Source: Comamonadaceae bacterium OTU4NAUVB1 (GTDB lineage Bacteria; Pseudomonadota; Gammaproteobacteria; Burkholderiales; Burkholderiaceae_C). Taken from it: 64,000 nt of DNA. How positions within the stretch are numbered: the stretch's first letter is position 1; the number at the start of each line of letters is the position of its first letter. The notes beneath the pieces were generated by a model. It saw only the letters and a program-made list of their open reading frames with translations. It was not told where the DNA came from and did no database searches. A program made the position numbers and the translations under genes. The DNA is taken from the NCBI GenBank assembly GCA_024372625.1, contig CP099605.1:1426001-1490000 (forward strand), in the 5' to 3' direction. This document shows positions 11,371 through 19,483 of the stretch, piece by piece.

Positions 11371-11386
11371 GCCGGGGGTCCCCGGC
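11371..11386. terminator. GC hairpin between convergent genes
   Basis: GCCGGGG faces CCCCGGC across a two-base centre, filling the 22-base gap between the ygiQ stop and the stop of the opposing phosphatase gene. There is no T run, so it may act as a processing or Rho-assisted end. Confidence 0.35.
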
Positions 11387-11387
11387 T

Positions 11388-13268
11388 TCAGGTGCCCACG
11401 AGGCCGCCGTCGTGGCGGCGCACCACCACCGTGGCCGAGCGCGGCGGGGCGTCGCCCGGCGCGGCGTCCTCGGGCCAGGCGCTGCTGACCGTGCCGGCCC
11501 TGTCGCGCCGCTCGCCCGGGTGCTGGATGTTCACGAACAGCGTGCGCCGGTCGGGTGTCAGCACGCAACCGGTGACCTCGCAACCGGTCGGGCCGACCAT
11601 GAAGCGCCGGATGCGTCCGCTCGCCGGATCGGCGCACAGCAGCTGGTTGTTGCCGATCGCCGCCAGCGCGTCCTTGCCGATCGCCCAGCCGCCCATGTCG
11701 GTCTGGATCCACAGCAGGCCGGCGCTGTCGAAATGCAGGCCGTCGGGCGCGCCGAAGACGTCGGCGTCGGGCGTCGGGTAGCGCGCACCGGTGCCGGCGA
11801 AGGCGGGGTCGCCCGCGCGCACGAAATGGTCCCACGCGAAGGCCGTGGCACCGGCGTCGCCGCCGTCCTCGCGCCAGCGCAGGATGCCGCCGAAGAGGTT
11901 CGGCGCGCGCGGGTTGGCGGCGTCGGCGTCGGGCCGGCCGGGGTCGCCGCGCAGGGCGTTGTTGGTCAGCGTGACGTAGACCTCGCCGGTGTGCGGATGC
12001 ACGGCGATCCATTCCGGCCGGTCCATCTTCGTGGCGCCCACCGCGTCGGCCGCGAGCCTCGCCTGCACCAGCACCTGCGCCTGGTCGGCGAAGCCCGACG
12101 CGGCATCGAGCCCGGCGCGGCCATGCGTGAGTTCCAGCCAGGCGCCGCGGCCGTCGGCGTCGTAGCGCGCGGCGTAGAGCGTGCCGTCGTCGAGCAGCCG
12201 GCGATTGGCCGCGCGCGCGGCGGCGTCGTGGCCGGGGTGCATCCGGTCGCGGCTGACGAACTTGTAGACGTATTCGAAGGCCGTGTCGTCGCCCATGTAG
12301 ACGGCCACCCGACCGTCCGCCGTCGGCCGGCAGGTGGCGCTCTCCTGGCGCTTGCGGCCGAGCGCGGTGCGCTTGACGGGGATGAAGGCGGGGTCGAAGG
12401 GGTCGATCTCGACCACCCAGCCGAAGCGGTTGGCCTCGTTCGGGTCCTTCGACAGGTCGAAGCGCGCGTCGAAGCGCCAGTACTCCACCCATTGCGAACC
12501 CGCCACCGTGCCGTAGCGCCGCTGCGCCGGCGTGGCGCTCGTGGCGGCCGACTTCGGACCGCCGAAATAGCCGTGGAAATTCTCCTCGCAGGTCAGGTAG
12601 GTGCCCCAGGGCGTGACCCCCATCGCGCAGTTGGCGAAGGTGCCGAGCGCGCGCGTACCGGTGGCATCGGCCGGCGTGCGCAGCCACGCCGTGCCGGCGG
12701 CCGGCCCCGCCATGCGCATCGGCGTGCGGCCATGGATGCGGCGCGCGTACGCCGAGGGCAGCACCTGCCGCCAGCCCTGGGCGGTGCGCTCGATCTCGAT
12801 CACCGACACGCCCATCGCGTGCAGCGACTTCGCGACCTTCTCGGCGCTGGCCGGCCTGGCGCCGTCGGGGTGGAGCAGGTCCTCGTCGGTGTACTCGTGG
12901 TTCATCACGAGCAGGCCGCGCCGGCTCTCCCCGCCGGCATCGGTGGCGAGCGGGAAGAAATGCATGCCGTCGTGGTGCATGCCCGCCTGCACGGCCTGGT
13001 CGGCCGCCGTGCCGGCGCGGTCCGGCCTGAAGGCGGGCATGGCACCGGCGATGCCGGTGGGCGCGCCCCAGGGATAGAGCACCTCGAAGCCGTATTCCGG
13101 CGGCAGCGTGATGCCGTCGTGCAGCGTGGCCGCGACATGGCCGAAACCCATCGGCGGCACGTCGCCGGCGCCGGCCCGCGGCGTCGCGCAGCCCGCACCC
13201 ATCAGCGAGACGAGCGCGGCGGCACCGGACTGCAGGAGGAAGAAGCGTCGATCGAGGGTGGATGGCAT
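11388..13268 (-). CDS. PhoX/DUF839-family phosphatase, Tat and lipobox signal
   Basis: Predicted 626 residues. The N-terminus has a twin-arginine-like motif ([11 protein letters not shown]), a hydrophobic stretch and a lipobox-like MGAGC, suggesting export in a folded state and possible lipidation. PhoX-type landmarks are present: [10 protein letters not shown], a [12 protein letters not shown] block, [19 protein letters not shown] and [11 protein letters not shown]. Characterised PhoX enzymes are periplasmic calcium- and iron-dependent alkaline phosphatases that hydrolyse phosphate esters. The substrate here is inferred from the family only. I see no 7-4-7 PhoB box upstream. It is divergent from tRNA-Pro. 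The start at 13268 is chosen because it begins the signal peptide. Confidence 0.85.
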   Translation of the reverse strand: MPSTLDRRFFLLQSGAAALVSLMGAGCATPRAGAGDVPPMGFGHVAATLHDGITLPPEYGFEVLYPWGAPTGIAGAMPAFRPDRAGTAADQAVQAGMHHDGMHFFPLATDAGGESRRGLLVMNHEYTDEDLLHPDGARPASAEKVAKSLHAMGVSVIEIERTAQGWRQVLPSAYARRIHGRTPMRMAGPAAGTAWLRTPADATGTRALGTFANCAMGVTPWGTYLTCEENFHGYFGGPKSAATSATPAQRRYGTVAGSQWVEYWRFDARFDLSKDPNEANRFGWVVEIDPFDPAFIPVKRTALGRKRQESATCRPTADGRVAVYMGDDTAFEYVYKFVSRDRMHPGHDAAARAANRRLLDDGTLYAARYDADGRGAWLELTHGRAGLDAASGFADQAQVLVQARLAADAVGATKMDRPEWIAVHPHTGEVYVTLTNNALRGDPGRPDADAANPRAPNLFGGILRWREDGGDAGATAFAWDHFVRAGDPAFAGTGARYPTPDADVFGAPDGLHFDSAGLLWIQTDMGGWAIGKDALAAIGNNQLLCADPASGRIRRFMVGPTGCEVTGCVLTPDRRTLFVNIQHPGERRDRAGTVSSAWPEDAAPGDAPPRSATVVVRRHDGGLVGT

Positions 13269-13354
13269 GAGGAATGACCCGTGGCGATCGAAAGGCGGCG
13301 CGTCTTTTTCGTGCCGTGCCGATCGCTCAAAAGGAAACGAGTCTAGCCACGGGT

Positions 13355-13360
13355 TAGAAT
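13355..13360 (+). promoter_or_regulatory. Likely -10 box for tRNA-Pro
   Basis: TAGAAT lies 11 bases before the 5' end of the tRNA, in an AT-richer stretch than its surroundings. The expected -35 position is poorly matched. Confidence 0.5.
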
Positions 13361-13371
13361 AGAAGGCTTGT

Positions 13372-13448
<77 letters not shown>

Positions 13449-13529
13449 AGTTTTCTTTTTTCCTCTTCGGCACGGACCCCCGCACCAGGTCCCGCCGTCC
13501 GGAAGTCTCCTCTCCCGTGTTCTCTGATT

Positions 13530-13606
13530 CTGTCCGTAGCTCAGTTGGATAGAGCATCGGCCTTCTAAGCCGAATGTCGGGGGTTCGATCCCCTCCGGAC
13601 AGGCCA
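13530..13606 (+). tRNA. tRNA-Arg (anticodon UCU)
   Basis: A 77-base cloverleaf. Acceptor arms CTGTCCG and CGGACAG pair perfectly, the D arm is GCTC...GAGC, and the anticodon stem TCGGC/GCCGA encloses CTTCTAA with anticodon TCT. The T loop TTCGATC is present, then discriminator G and CCA. It reads AGA/AGG, rare codons in such a GC-rich genome. The sequence after its 3' end changes character abruptly, as at an integration site. Confidence 0.95.
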
Positions 13607-13801
13607 AATCAAGGTCCGGCAACGTTCCGTGTTGTCCGGCAATTCCTGCTTCTTCCTGTCGATGGCACGCGCCAGGTGATGCCCGCCCGTCGTGTAAGCG
13701 GACGCATGGAACTGAACTTTCGGACGCGTGGAACTGAATTCAGATCCATGCGTCCGGGATGTAACCATGCGTCCGGAAGCCTGCCGATCGGGTGCTTTTT
13801 C

Positions 13802-13960
13802 CTACTGTGATGTCGCCTGCGCCAGCAGATCGAGGCCCGAGCGCTGCCGGAACGCCTGGTAGCTGATGGGCTGGAGGTCGTGGCGGCCGGCGTCGTTGGT
13901 CGCCCAGTAGGCCCAGGTGCGGCCGTCGGCGCGGCTGTGGCTTTTTTTCGGCCGGCGACT
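13802..13960 (-). pseudogene. Possible C-terminal gene fragment inside the remnant
   Basis: On the minus strand a frame ending in TAG at 13802 keeps the codon bias of real genes of this genome for about 45 codons (ADGRTWAYWATNDAGRHD, then LQPISYQAFRQ). Upstream of about 13960 it runs into the CTCCCGAGT repeats and loses that bias. It looks like the surviving tail of a gene cut off by the repeat element. I do not recognise the protein family. Confidence 0.3.
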
Positions 13961-14076
13961 CCCGAGTAGTGCCACTTTTTCGTGCAAGATGCTCCCGAGT
14001 TCGGTTTGCTGCAGACGCTCGCGGGATCGACTTTTCCTTTGCGAATCATCGACTTGACGAACTCGGGAGCGGACGG

Positions 14077-14103
14077 GCAACTCGGGAGCATCTCCCGAGT
14101 TGC
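14077..14103. repeat. Perfect 12-bp stem with three-base loop
   Basis: GCAACTCGGGAG at 14077-14088, loop CAT, then its exact complement at 14092-14103. The core ACTCGGGAG also occurs at 14061-14069 and, inverted, at 13959-13967 and 13992-14000. This density within 150 bases suggests recombinase or transposase binding sites. Confidence 0.85.
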
Positions 14104-14493
14104 AGGGCGCGAGGAGGGGGCGTGCGCCCGTGAATCCGCTTGGCATTCCCAATGGTGGACGGCCGGAAGCGGTATCGCGTCAAGGCCTACGCAGACGCGT
14201 CACGGCCGCTTTTCATGCGTCCGCAAGCGGGAACCACTCAAGCGGCCCGAAACCGCTCCAAGTGGCTGATTTCATTAGGCAATCTCTCCACTTCCGAGCA
14301 AGTCCCGCTTCTTCCCACTCAGTTCAGTTCCATGTGTCCGGTCACATCGTTCGCGGGTGCGATGCGGGCCTCGGAAAATCAAACATTGAAACAAGGCGTG
14401 GCGGGGCGGTTCGTGCGTGGACCGGACACGCGGCTTTCATGAAGCCTGCCTAAGCTCGTTGCCTGCCCTGCAACCTGTCTCGAGGACCACCCC

Positions 14494-15501
14494 TTGACCG
14501 ATCGACGCCACTTTCTTCGCAGCTCCCTCGCTGCCACCGCCACCGTGGGAATCGCGCACGGCCTGACCGCCTGCGGCGGCAGCGACGGCAACGGCAGCCT
14601 GATGTCCGATGCCGCCGCGGCCACGCGTTCGAGTGCGCTGAGCGCGCAGTTGAAGCAGCTCACCGCGTCCTCCGTCTGGACGAAGGTCGGTGAGACGAGG
14701 CTGGCCAGCGCCGCCTACCACCCGCAGGGGCTGGTCCGCATCGGGGATGCGTACTTCGTGTCGACCGTCGAGATCCTCACCCCGACGACGCGGCTCGACC
14801 CGCCCGTGAACGGCTTCGACCGGACCCCCGGAACCGGCAGGGGCCACGTCCTGAAGTTCGACTTGGGCGGCAACCTGCTGGCCGACCTGCAGATCGGCGA
14901 GGGCACGGTCTATCACCCCGGCGGCATGGACTTCGACGGCACGAACCTCTGGGTCCCCGTGGCGGAATACCGGCCCGACAGCCGAGCGCTGTTCTACCGG
15001 ATCGATCCGGCGGCGATGCGTGCGACCCGGGTGTTCGGATTCGACGACCACATCGGCGGGCTGTCGCGCAACGCCGACGACAACACGCTGCATGGCATCG
15101 GCTGGGGTTCGCGGCGCTTCTACCGCTTCTCGCTGGATGCCGGGCAGACGGGCAGCCCCGAGGCGCTGGTTCCGCCGAGGGACCTGCGCCGGTTGAACCG
15201 CGCCTTCTACATCGACTACCAGGACAACCAGTACCTGGGCGACAACGAGATGCTCTACACCGGGCTCACCGCGTTCGGCGCCACGCCCAACAGCAACGCG
15301 TTCGCCCTGGGCGGCTTCGAGATCGTGAACCTCGAGACCGGGCTGCCGGTGCACCAGGTGCCCGTGAAGCTCTGGGCCGCGAGCCGCCGGCCCATGACCA
15401 CCAACGCCACCTGGTTCGAGTCGACCGCCACCGGCGTGCGCGCCCATTTCGTGCCCGACGACGACACCGCCTCGGTGCACGTCTACGACGTCGCGGTCTG
15501 A
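14494..15501 (+). CDS. DUF6454-family exported protein, probable Tat lipoprotein
   Basis: Predicted 335 residues from a TTG start preceded by GAGGA at good spacing. The N-terminus (TDRRHFLRSSLAATATVGIA, then LTACGG) combines a twin-arginine motif with a lipobox, so an exported lipoprotein is likely. The rest resembles a beta-propeller: repeated units such as HVLKFDLGGNLLADLQIG, GGMDFDGTNLWVPVAEY and FYRIDPAAMRATRVFGF read like blades. The family has no assigned activity that I know. It stands alone just right of the repeat-rich remnant and is followed by a GC hairpin. Confidence 0.75.
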   Translation: MTDRRHFLRSSLAATATVGIAHGLTACGGSDGNGSLMSDAAAATRSSALSAQLKQLTASSVWTKVGETRLASAAYHPQGLVRIGDAYFVSTVEILTPTTRLDPPVNGFDRTPGTGRGHVLKFDLGGNLLADLQIGEGTVYHPGGMDFDGTNLWVPVAEYRPDSRALFYRIDPAAMRATRVFGFDDHIGGLSRNADDNTLHGIGWGSRRFYRFSLDAGQTGSPEALVPPRDLRRLNRAFYIDYQDNQYLGDNEMLYTGLTAFGATPNSNAFALGGFEIVNLETGLPVHQVPVKLWAASRRPMTTNATWFESTATGVRAHFVPDDDTASVHVYDVAV

Positions 15502-15505
15502 GCGC

Positions 15506-15526
15506 CGCCCACGGTGCGGGTGGGCG
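15506..15526 (+). terminator. GC hairpin after the DUF6454 gene
   Basis: CGCCCAC at 15506-15512 pairs with GTGGGCG at 15520-15526 across a seven-base loop, four bases after the stop codon. There is no T tail, so its strength as a terminator is uncertain. Confidence 0.4.
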
Positions 15527-15655
15527 ACGCGCGACCATCGCGGCGGCGGGCCCCGGGCCGCGAGGAAGTCGCCAACGTGCCGGCAGCGTCATGTCCGACG
15601 CCCGTGGGGATTCCGCATGCCTAGCGTCGGTCCTCAATCAATTTGGAAGCCGATC

Positions 15656-15862
15656 ATGGACAAAGATGCACCGTCGCATCGAAGCGCACTCCGCGACAAC
15701 AAGAACGTGCTTGTTGGCAGTCTGATTCTCGTGACAGTGATGTTCGTCGGCGCACTCGTCTACGCGCTGTTCTTCGGGCCCGACGAGCCGGATCTGAAAG
15801 CCGCCGGCCAACCGGCGGCCGCTTCCCAGGCCTATCCCGCCACGACGCCGGCCACCAAGTGA
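15656..15862 (+). CDS. Small single-pass membrane protein
   Basis: Predicted 68 residues starting at ATG 15656. A charged N-terminus (MDKDAPSHRSALRDNKN) precedes one clear membrane helix (VLVGSLILVTVMFVGALVYA), then a short Pro/Ala-rich tail. The positive residues before the helix predict the N-terminus inside and the tail in the periplasm. No family is recognised. It begins a row of tiny membrane-protein frames up to 16492, and the same frame reopens right after its stop. Confidence 0.55.
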   Translation: MDKDAPSHRSALRDNKNVLVGSLILVTVMFVGALVYALFFGPDEPDLKAAGQPAAASQAYPATTPATK

Positions 15863-15961
15863 ATCGGCTTCCCACCGGCGACATGGCGCGCATGCGATGC
15901 GAGCCGTGTCGGCTGGCCCGCGCTGTCCGTCCGACGGGATCCGGCTGCGGCAGGTGAGTCG

Positions 15962-16186
15962 ACCGGCAACGCCCCGGACCGTTTCAAGACCTACAGCGAG
16001 CTTTTTCCGGCCGAGGTCGCGGCGTTGGCGGCGGCCGTGTTCGTGCACCTGCGGCAGGTGAGGTCGAGAACGGACGCCTCGCTCAGGGACCACCTCGGCC
16101 TCGTCCTCGTCGCCGCGGCGGTGGTGTTCCTGGTGGTGATGCTGATCCAGCATCCGAAGTGGCTGACGCCTTTCGAGCTGGGCTGA
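15962..16186 (+). pseudogene. Membrane-protein reading frame lacking a usable start codon
   Basis: The frame that ends at TGA 16184-16186 encodes a convincing short protein: a soluble part (TGNAPDRFKTYSELFPAEV), a basic patch, one membrane helix (LVLVAAAVVFLVVMLI) and the end HPKWLTPFELG. It is open back to the stop of the preceding small gene (15862) but holds no ATG or GTG before the soluble part. A TTG at 16025 would cut off that part. It may be a decayed gene, a product using an odd start, or the tail of a protein split by the stop at 15862. Confidence 0.35.
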
Positions 16187-16303
16187 ACCTCCGCTGCGTC
16201 GGTCGGCGCGCAACAGGGATCGCAACCACATGTAGTTTGAATTCCCATCGCCGCGCGACGACCGCATGATCCGGGTCCGATCGCAACACAGCGGGGTCAC
16301 GCA

Positions 16304-16492
16304 TTGGAATACCTGGACTTCGTCGCTGCCGGCGCGGTGGCGGTCGCGGTGGGTTCGATGATCTACCTCGGCTTGGCCGTCGTGGAGAACTCGGATTTCT
16401 CCAACGCCGATGCGCACGCGGACATGGTGGCGCTGGCGGTCGCGGCCACCTTCGTGTCCGTCATGATCGCGCAACGCCCCGGGTGGTTCTGA
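16304..16492 (+). CDS. Tiny two-helix membrane protein
   Basis: Predicted 62 residues from a TTG start at 16304. Two hydrophobic segments (LDFVAAGAVAVAVGSMIYLG and MVALAVAATFVSVMIAQ) flank an acidic loop (VENSDFSNADAHAD). It ends in PGWF and is followed by a terminator-like hairpin. Codon use matches the genome. No family is recognised, and the weak start and small size leave real doubt. Confidence 0.4.
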   Translation: MEYLDFVAAGAVAVAVGSMIYLGLAVVENSDFSNADAHADMVALAVAATFVSVMIAQRPGWF

Positions 16493-16519
16493 GGGGCACG
16501 GCGCGCATGGCGAGGGCAG

Positions 16520-16546
16520 ACCGCCCGGATGTCACTGGGCGGTTTC
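16520..16546 (+). terminator. Hairpin terminator after the small membrane-protein cluster
   Basis: ACCGCCC (16520-16526) pairs with GGGCGGT (16537-16543), followed by TTTCC. It lies between the small-protein cluster and the convergent acyltransferase gene. Confidence 0.55.
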
Positions 16547-16580
16547 CCTGTTGAAGCCGCGGTACAGCGATGCCGTAGCG

Positions 16581-17672
16581 TCAGCCGGTGGTGACCGTCG
16601 CCGTTCGAAGCCGGGTGAGCCGCCGCCCGATCCTCATGAACGGTCGCTCGATCAGCACGTGACTCAGCGACGCCAGCAGGGCGATAACCGCGAGCGATGC
16701 GATCGCGCCCGCCCAGCCCTGCAACCCCAGCCCATGGTAGACCCACAGCATCACCGGAAAATGGCAAAGGTAGATGGCGTAGGAGGTTTCCGAAACGAAG
16801 AACGCGGTGCGGTTGCGGATCGTCTCGCTGTTAAGCGCTGCGACCAGCAGCAGTGCAATGCCGACGCCCGTGACGAACATTGGATTGAAGACGAGATAGG
16901 AGGGCTGAGCCAGGAAGATGAGGACCGCCAGGCCCAGCGCCAGGACAGGATTGATCCGTGACACGGCACGCCGGTGGAAATGCAGCCAGGCGCCGAAGAC
17001 GAAGAAGACCACCTGGGCGGCGAAATGGTTGACGACGAACAGGTAGGCGTGACCGGCGTTCACGTCGCTCACCCCCGGGTAGAGGAAGTCGAGCGCGCCC
17101 GTGCTGGCCGTCCAGGCCCATCCGGTCGACACGAGCACGGCGACCAGGACCGTCGGCCAGCCCAGCGTCCGGTTGCCGACGAGCAGCAGGGGCGCGAGGG
17201 CGTACCACAGCACTTCGATGGTCAGCGTCCAGGTGACGTGCAGCACGTCGAACCTCATCAGCGCCGCCGGGAACAGGTGCTGCATGAAAACGAGGTTGGC
17301 CACGAAGCCCCACGGGTCCGCCACGATGGCGCCCGCCGTGACGACCCGCGCCCCGATGCCGATCGCCAGGAAGAAGAACAGGTAGGCCGGGGCGATGCGG
17401 CAGATCCGGTGCACGGCATAGGCCCAAAGGTCGTGCTTCTCGCAGCTCGCAGCGATCAGATGGCCGCTGATCACGAAGAACAGCTGGACGCCGAACCACC
17501 CTCCGTTGGCGCCGAAGAACGGCACGTTCCCTCCGAAGACATGCTGACCGTGATGGATGAGCACCGCGACGATCGCCAGCGCGCGCAGTAGATCGACGTT
17601 GTTCTGCCGCGCGTCGTCCAAGAGCGAGCGCAGGTCGGCAAGGGGCGCGAATGGAGAGAAGTGCACGTTCAT
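16581..17672 (-). CDS. Acyltransferase family 3 (OafA/NodX-like) membrane protein
   Basis: Predicted 363-residue polytopic protein. The family entry motif NNVDLLRALAIVAVLIHHGQH carries the conserved His pair, followed by GWFGVQLFFVISGHLIAAS and an Arg motif RICRIAPAYLFF. Such proteins move acyl groups, often acetyl, onto sugars of lipopolysaccharide or exopolysaccharide at the inner membrane. The acceptor is unknown because no polysaccharide genes adjoin it. It is the last gene of a long minus-strand run, 26 bases behind the cupin gene. The start ATG 17672 gives a complete first helix. Confidence 0.85.
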   Translation of the reverse strand: MNVHFSPFAPLADLRSLLDDARQNNVDLLRALAIVAVLIHHGQHVFGGNVPFFGANGGWFGVQLFFVISGHLIAASCEKHDLWAYAVHRICRIAPAYLFFFLAIGIGARVVTAGAIVADPWGFVANLVFMQHLFPAALMRFDVLHVTWTLTIEVLWYALAPLLLVGNRTLGWPTVLVAVLVSTGWAWTASTGALDFLYPGVSDVNAGHAYLFVVNHFAAQVVFFVFGAWLHFHRRAVSRINPVLALGLAVLIFLAQPSYLVFNPMFVTGVGIALLLVAALNSETIRNRTAFFVSETSYAIYLCHFPVMLWVYHGLGLQGWAGAIASLAVIALLASLSHVLIERPFMRIGRRLTRLRTATVTTG

Positions 17673-17698
17673 CGTGACGCGGATTGTGGGCGCGGCGC

Positions 17699-18124
17699 TC
17701 ACCGCGCGCGCTTCGGCCGCGCCCTGGCCTTGAACCGGGGCTCGTTCCAGCGGCGGGACTGCATCACCCCGCCGCGCAGCCGGTAGAAGCGCGGCTCGCG
17801 GCGCGCCACGCCTTCGGTGTGCCAGACCACCGACGTGACGCATTCGCCCTCGGGCAGCTCGACGATGCGGTGGATGGTGCGGGCGCCGACCCGGTGCGTG
17901 GTGCCGGGCTCGCGGTGCACGCGCCGTGATTGCCAGCCGTCCTTGCCGCGTCGCCACACCTCCTCGACATAGCCGCCGGCCAGGATCGTGGTGGTGAACG
18001 GGTAGGGGTGGTCGTGCGGGTCGCCGGCATCGGGCCCGGTGAAATGGTGAAGGGTGAGCGCGAACCTGCCGACGTCCAGGTGCAGCTTGGCGAACTGCTC
18101 GCTCATGCGCTCGACGCGCGTCAT
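17699..18124 (-). CDS. Small cupin-fold protein
   Basis: Predicted 141 residues. A histidine motif (DPHDHPYPFTTTILAGGYVEE) and later HRVGARTIHRIVELPEGE form the two cupin sequence blocks that usually bind a metal. The C-terminus is strongly basic (KARARPKRAR). No substrate can be inferred. Its ATG overlaps the stop of the chloride-channel gene (ATGA), so the two are translationally coupled. A DNA- or RNA-contact role for the basic tail is only a thought. Confidence 0.7.
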   Translation of the reverse strand: MTRVERMSEQFAKLHLDVGRFALTLHHFTGPDAGDPHDHPYPFTTTILAGGYVEEVWRRGKDGWQSRRVHREPGTTHRVGARTIHRIVELPEGECVTSVVWHTEGVARREPRFYRLRGGVMQSRRWNEPRFKARARPKRAR

Positions 18125-19476
18125 GGCCCGTCCGCGCGGGGGGCGGTCGCGTCCGGGCGCGCGGTGGTCGCGGTCGCGGTCGCCACCATGTGCTCGGCCA
18201 GCGTCTCGTAGAGCGGCCGGCTGATCATGCGCGACACCAGGCTCGCTAACATCGCGCTGGCCATCAGGCTGAGCACCATGGCGTGCCCGTCGACCATCTC
18301 CATCACGATGATGAAGGCCGTCAGCGGCGCCTGCGTCACCGCGGCCAGGAACGCCGCCATGCCCATGGCGATCAGGGCCGGGCCGAGCGCGGGACCGGCC
18401 AGCTGGGCGATGCCCTCGCCGATGCCGGCGCCGATCGACAGCGACGGCGCGAAGATGCCGCCCGGCACGCCGCACCAGGCCGTGAGCCAGGTGGCGATGA
18501 ACTTCAGCAGCGTGAACAGCGGCGTGAGCGCGTCGTGGCCCGCGAGCATGCGCTTGACGGCCTCGGAACCGGCCCCGAAGGTGACGCCGCCCGTCGCCAG
18601 CCCGATCACCGCGATCAGCAGGCCGCCGGCGGCGGCGAACCGCACCGGCCATCGCGCGCGCCACCGGTTCAGGCGCTGGGGCGAACCGGTCAGCGACGCG
18701 ATCATCAGGCGCGCGAAGAGCCCGCCCGCGACGCCGCTGGCCAGCGCCACCAGCAGGCCCGGGCCCAGTAGCTCCCAGCCGAGCGCGGGCACCCGGATGA
18801 CGCCGAAATAGCTCAGGTTGCCGAAGGCCGACACGGCCACGAGGCCCGCCAGCACGATGGCCGTGATGATCACGCCGCTGGCGCGCGCCTCCATCCGGCC
18901 CGACAGCTCCTCGATGGCGAACACCACGCCCGCCAGCGGCGCGTTGAACGCGGCGGCGATGCCGGCCGCGCCGCCGGCGACCAGCAGGGCGCGCAGGCTG
19001 AGCGTGCTGCGCGGCGAGAGCCAGCGGCGCGCGTGCTGCATGACGCCGGCGGCCACCTGCACCGACGGGCCCTCGCGGCCGATCGACAGTCCGGCCGCGA
19101 AGCCGGCGACGCCGAGGCCGATCTTGGCCACGGCGGTGGCGAGCGACGCGAAACCGCCGAGCCGCTCGGGCGGCAGGGCGGGATCGAGCGCGGCCTTGAT
19201 CTGCGGGATGCCGGAGCCGGCCGCGCCGGGGAACCACCGGCGCGTGATCCAGACGATGCCGGCCGTGAGGGCGGGAGTCCAGAGCAGCACCGCCCAGGGC
19301 GCCGCATGGTGCAGGCGCTCGAACAGGCCGAAGGCGAATTCGGCCGCGATCGTGAAGCCGACCACGAACAGGCCGGCGGCCACCGCGTAGCCCAGCACGA
19401 CGGCCCGGTCGATCCACAGGCGCCAGCTCGACAGTTCCGCACGCAGGTTCTCGAGGAAATCGGGTTCGTGATTCAT
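18121..19476 (-). CDS. ClC-type chloride channel or Cl-/H+ antiporter
   Basis: Predicted 451-residue membrane protein of the voltage-gated ClC family. The selectivity-filter motifs are present: GSGIP (87-91), GREGP (133-137, with gating Glu135) and GGIFAPSLSIGAGIGE. The length matches bacterial ClC transporters without the cytoplasmic CBS domains. Relatives exchange chloride for protons in acid resistance or export fluoride. The gate glutamate and the GREGP motif favour ordinary Cl-/H+ exchange over the fluoride branch. It starts seven bases after the BMP lipoprotein gene and overlaps the cupin gene. Confidence 0.92.
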   Translation of the reverse strand: MNHEPDFLENLRAELSSWRLWIDRAVVLGYAVAAGLFVVGFTIAAEFAFGLFERLHHAAPWAVLLWTPALTAGIVWITRRWFPGAAGSGIPQIKAALDPALPPERLGGFASLATAVAKIGLGVAGFAAGLSIGREGPSVQVAAGVMQHARRWLSPRSTLSLRALLVAGGAAGIAAAFNAPLAGVVFAIEELSGRMEARASGVIITAIVLAGLVAVSAFGNLSYFGVIRVPALGWELLGPGLLVALASGVAGGLFARLMIASLTGSPQRLNRWRARWPVRFAAAGGLLIAVIGLATGGVTFGAGSEAVKRMLAGHDALTPLFTLLKFIATWLTAWCGVPGGIFAPSLSIGAGIGEGIAQLAGPALGPALIAMGMAAFLAAVTQAPLTAFIIVMEMVDGHAMVLSLMASAMLASLVSRMISRPLYETLAEHMVATATATTARPDATAPRADGP

Positions 19477-19483
19477 CGGCGGG

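Larger units (their letters stand above)
13607..14450. mobile_element. Gene-free, repeat-rich remnant of a mobile element behind tRNA-Arg
   Basis: About 840 bases hold no intact gene and are visibly poorer in GC than the neighbours. The motif GGACGCATGGAACTGAA occurs at 13700-13716, again with one change at 13722-13738, inverted at 13739-13755 and inverted near the other end at 14323-14339 (16 of 17 identical). Partial copies lie at 13765-13774 and 14214-14222. The inner part carries five copies of ACTCGGGAG in both orientations. Outward inverted ends around an inner repeat cluster suggest a non-autonomous element or recombinase-site cluster that lost its enzyme. The boundaries at about 13692 and 14347 are my estimate. 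No target duplication was found, and I cannot name the family. Confidence 0.45.

Noticed and set aside
13269..13354. PhoB box upstream of the PhoX-type phosphatase
   Set aside because: I looked on both strands for CTGTCAT-like repeats in the 7-4-7 layout and found none, so phosphate control is not claimed.
13589..13700. Direct repeat of the tRNA-Arg 3' end as an attachment-site pair
   Set aside because: No second copy of the tRNA 3' sequence was found at the far side of the remnant, so an att pair cannot be claimed.
13979..14453. Several overlapping plus-strand frames of 95-117 codons in the remnant
   Set aside because: They have mixed codon bias, no ribosome sites, no recognisable motifs and overlap one another in different frames.
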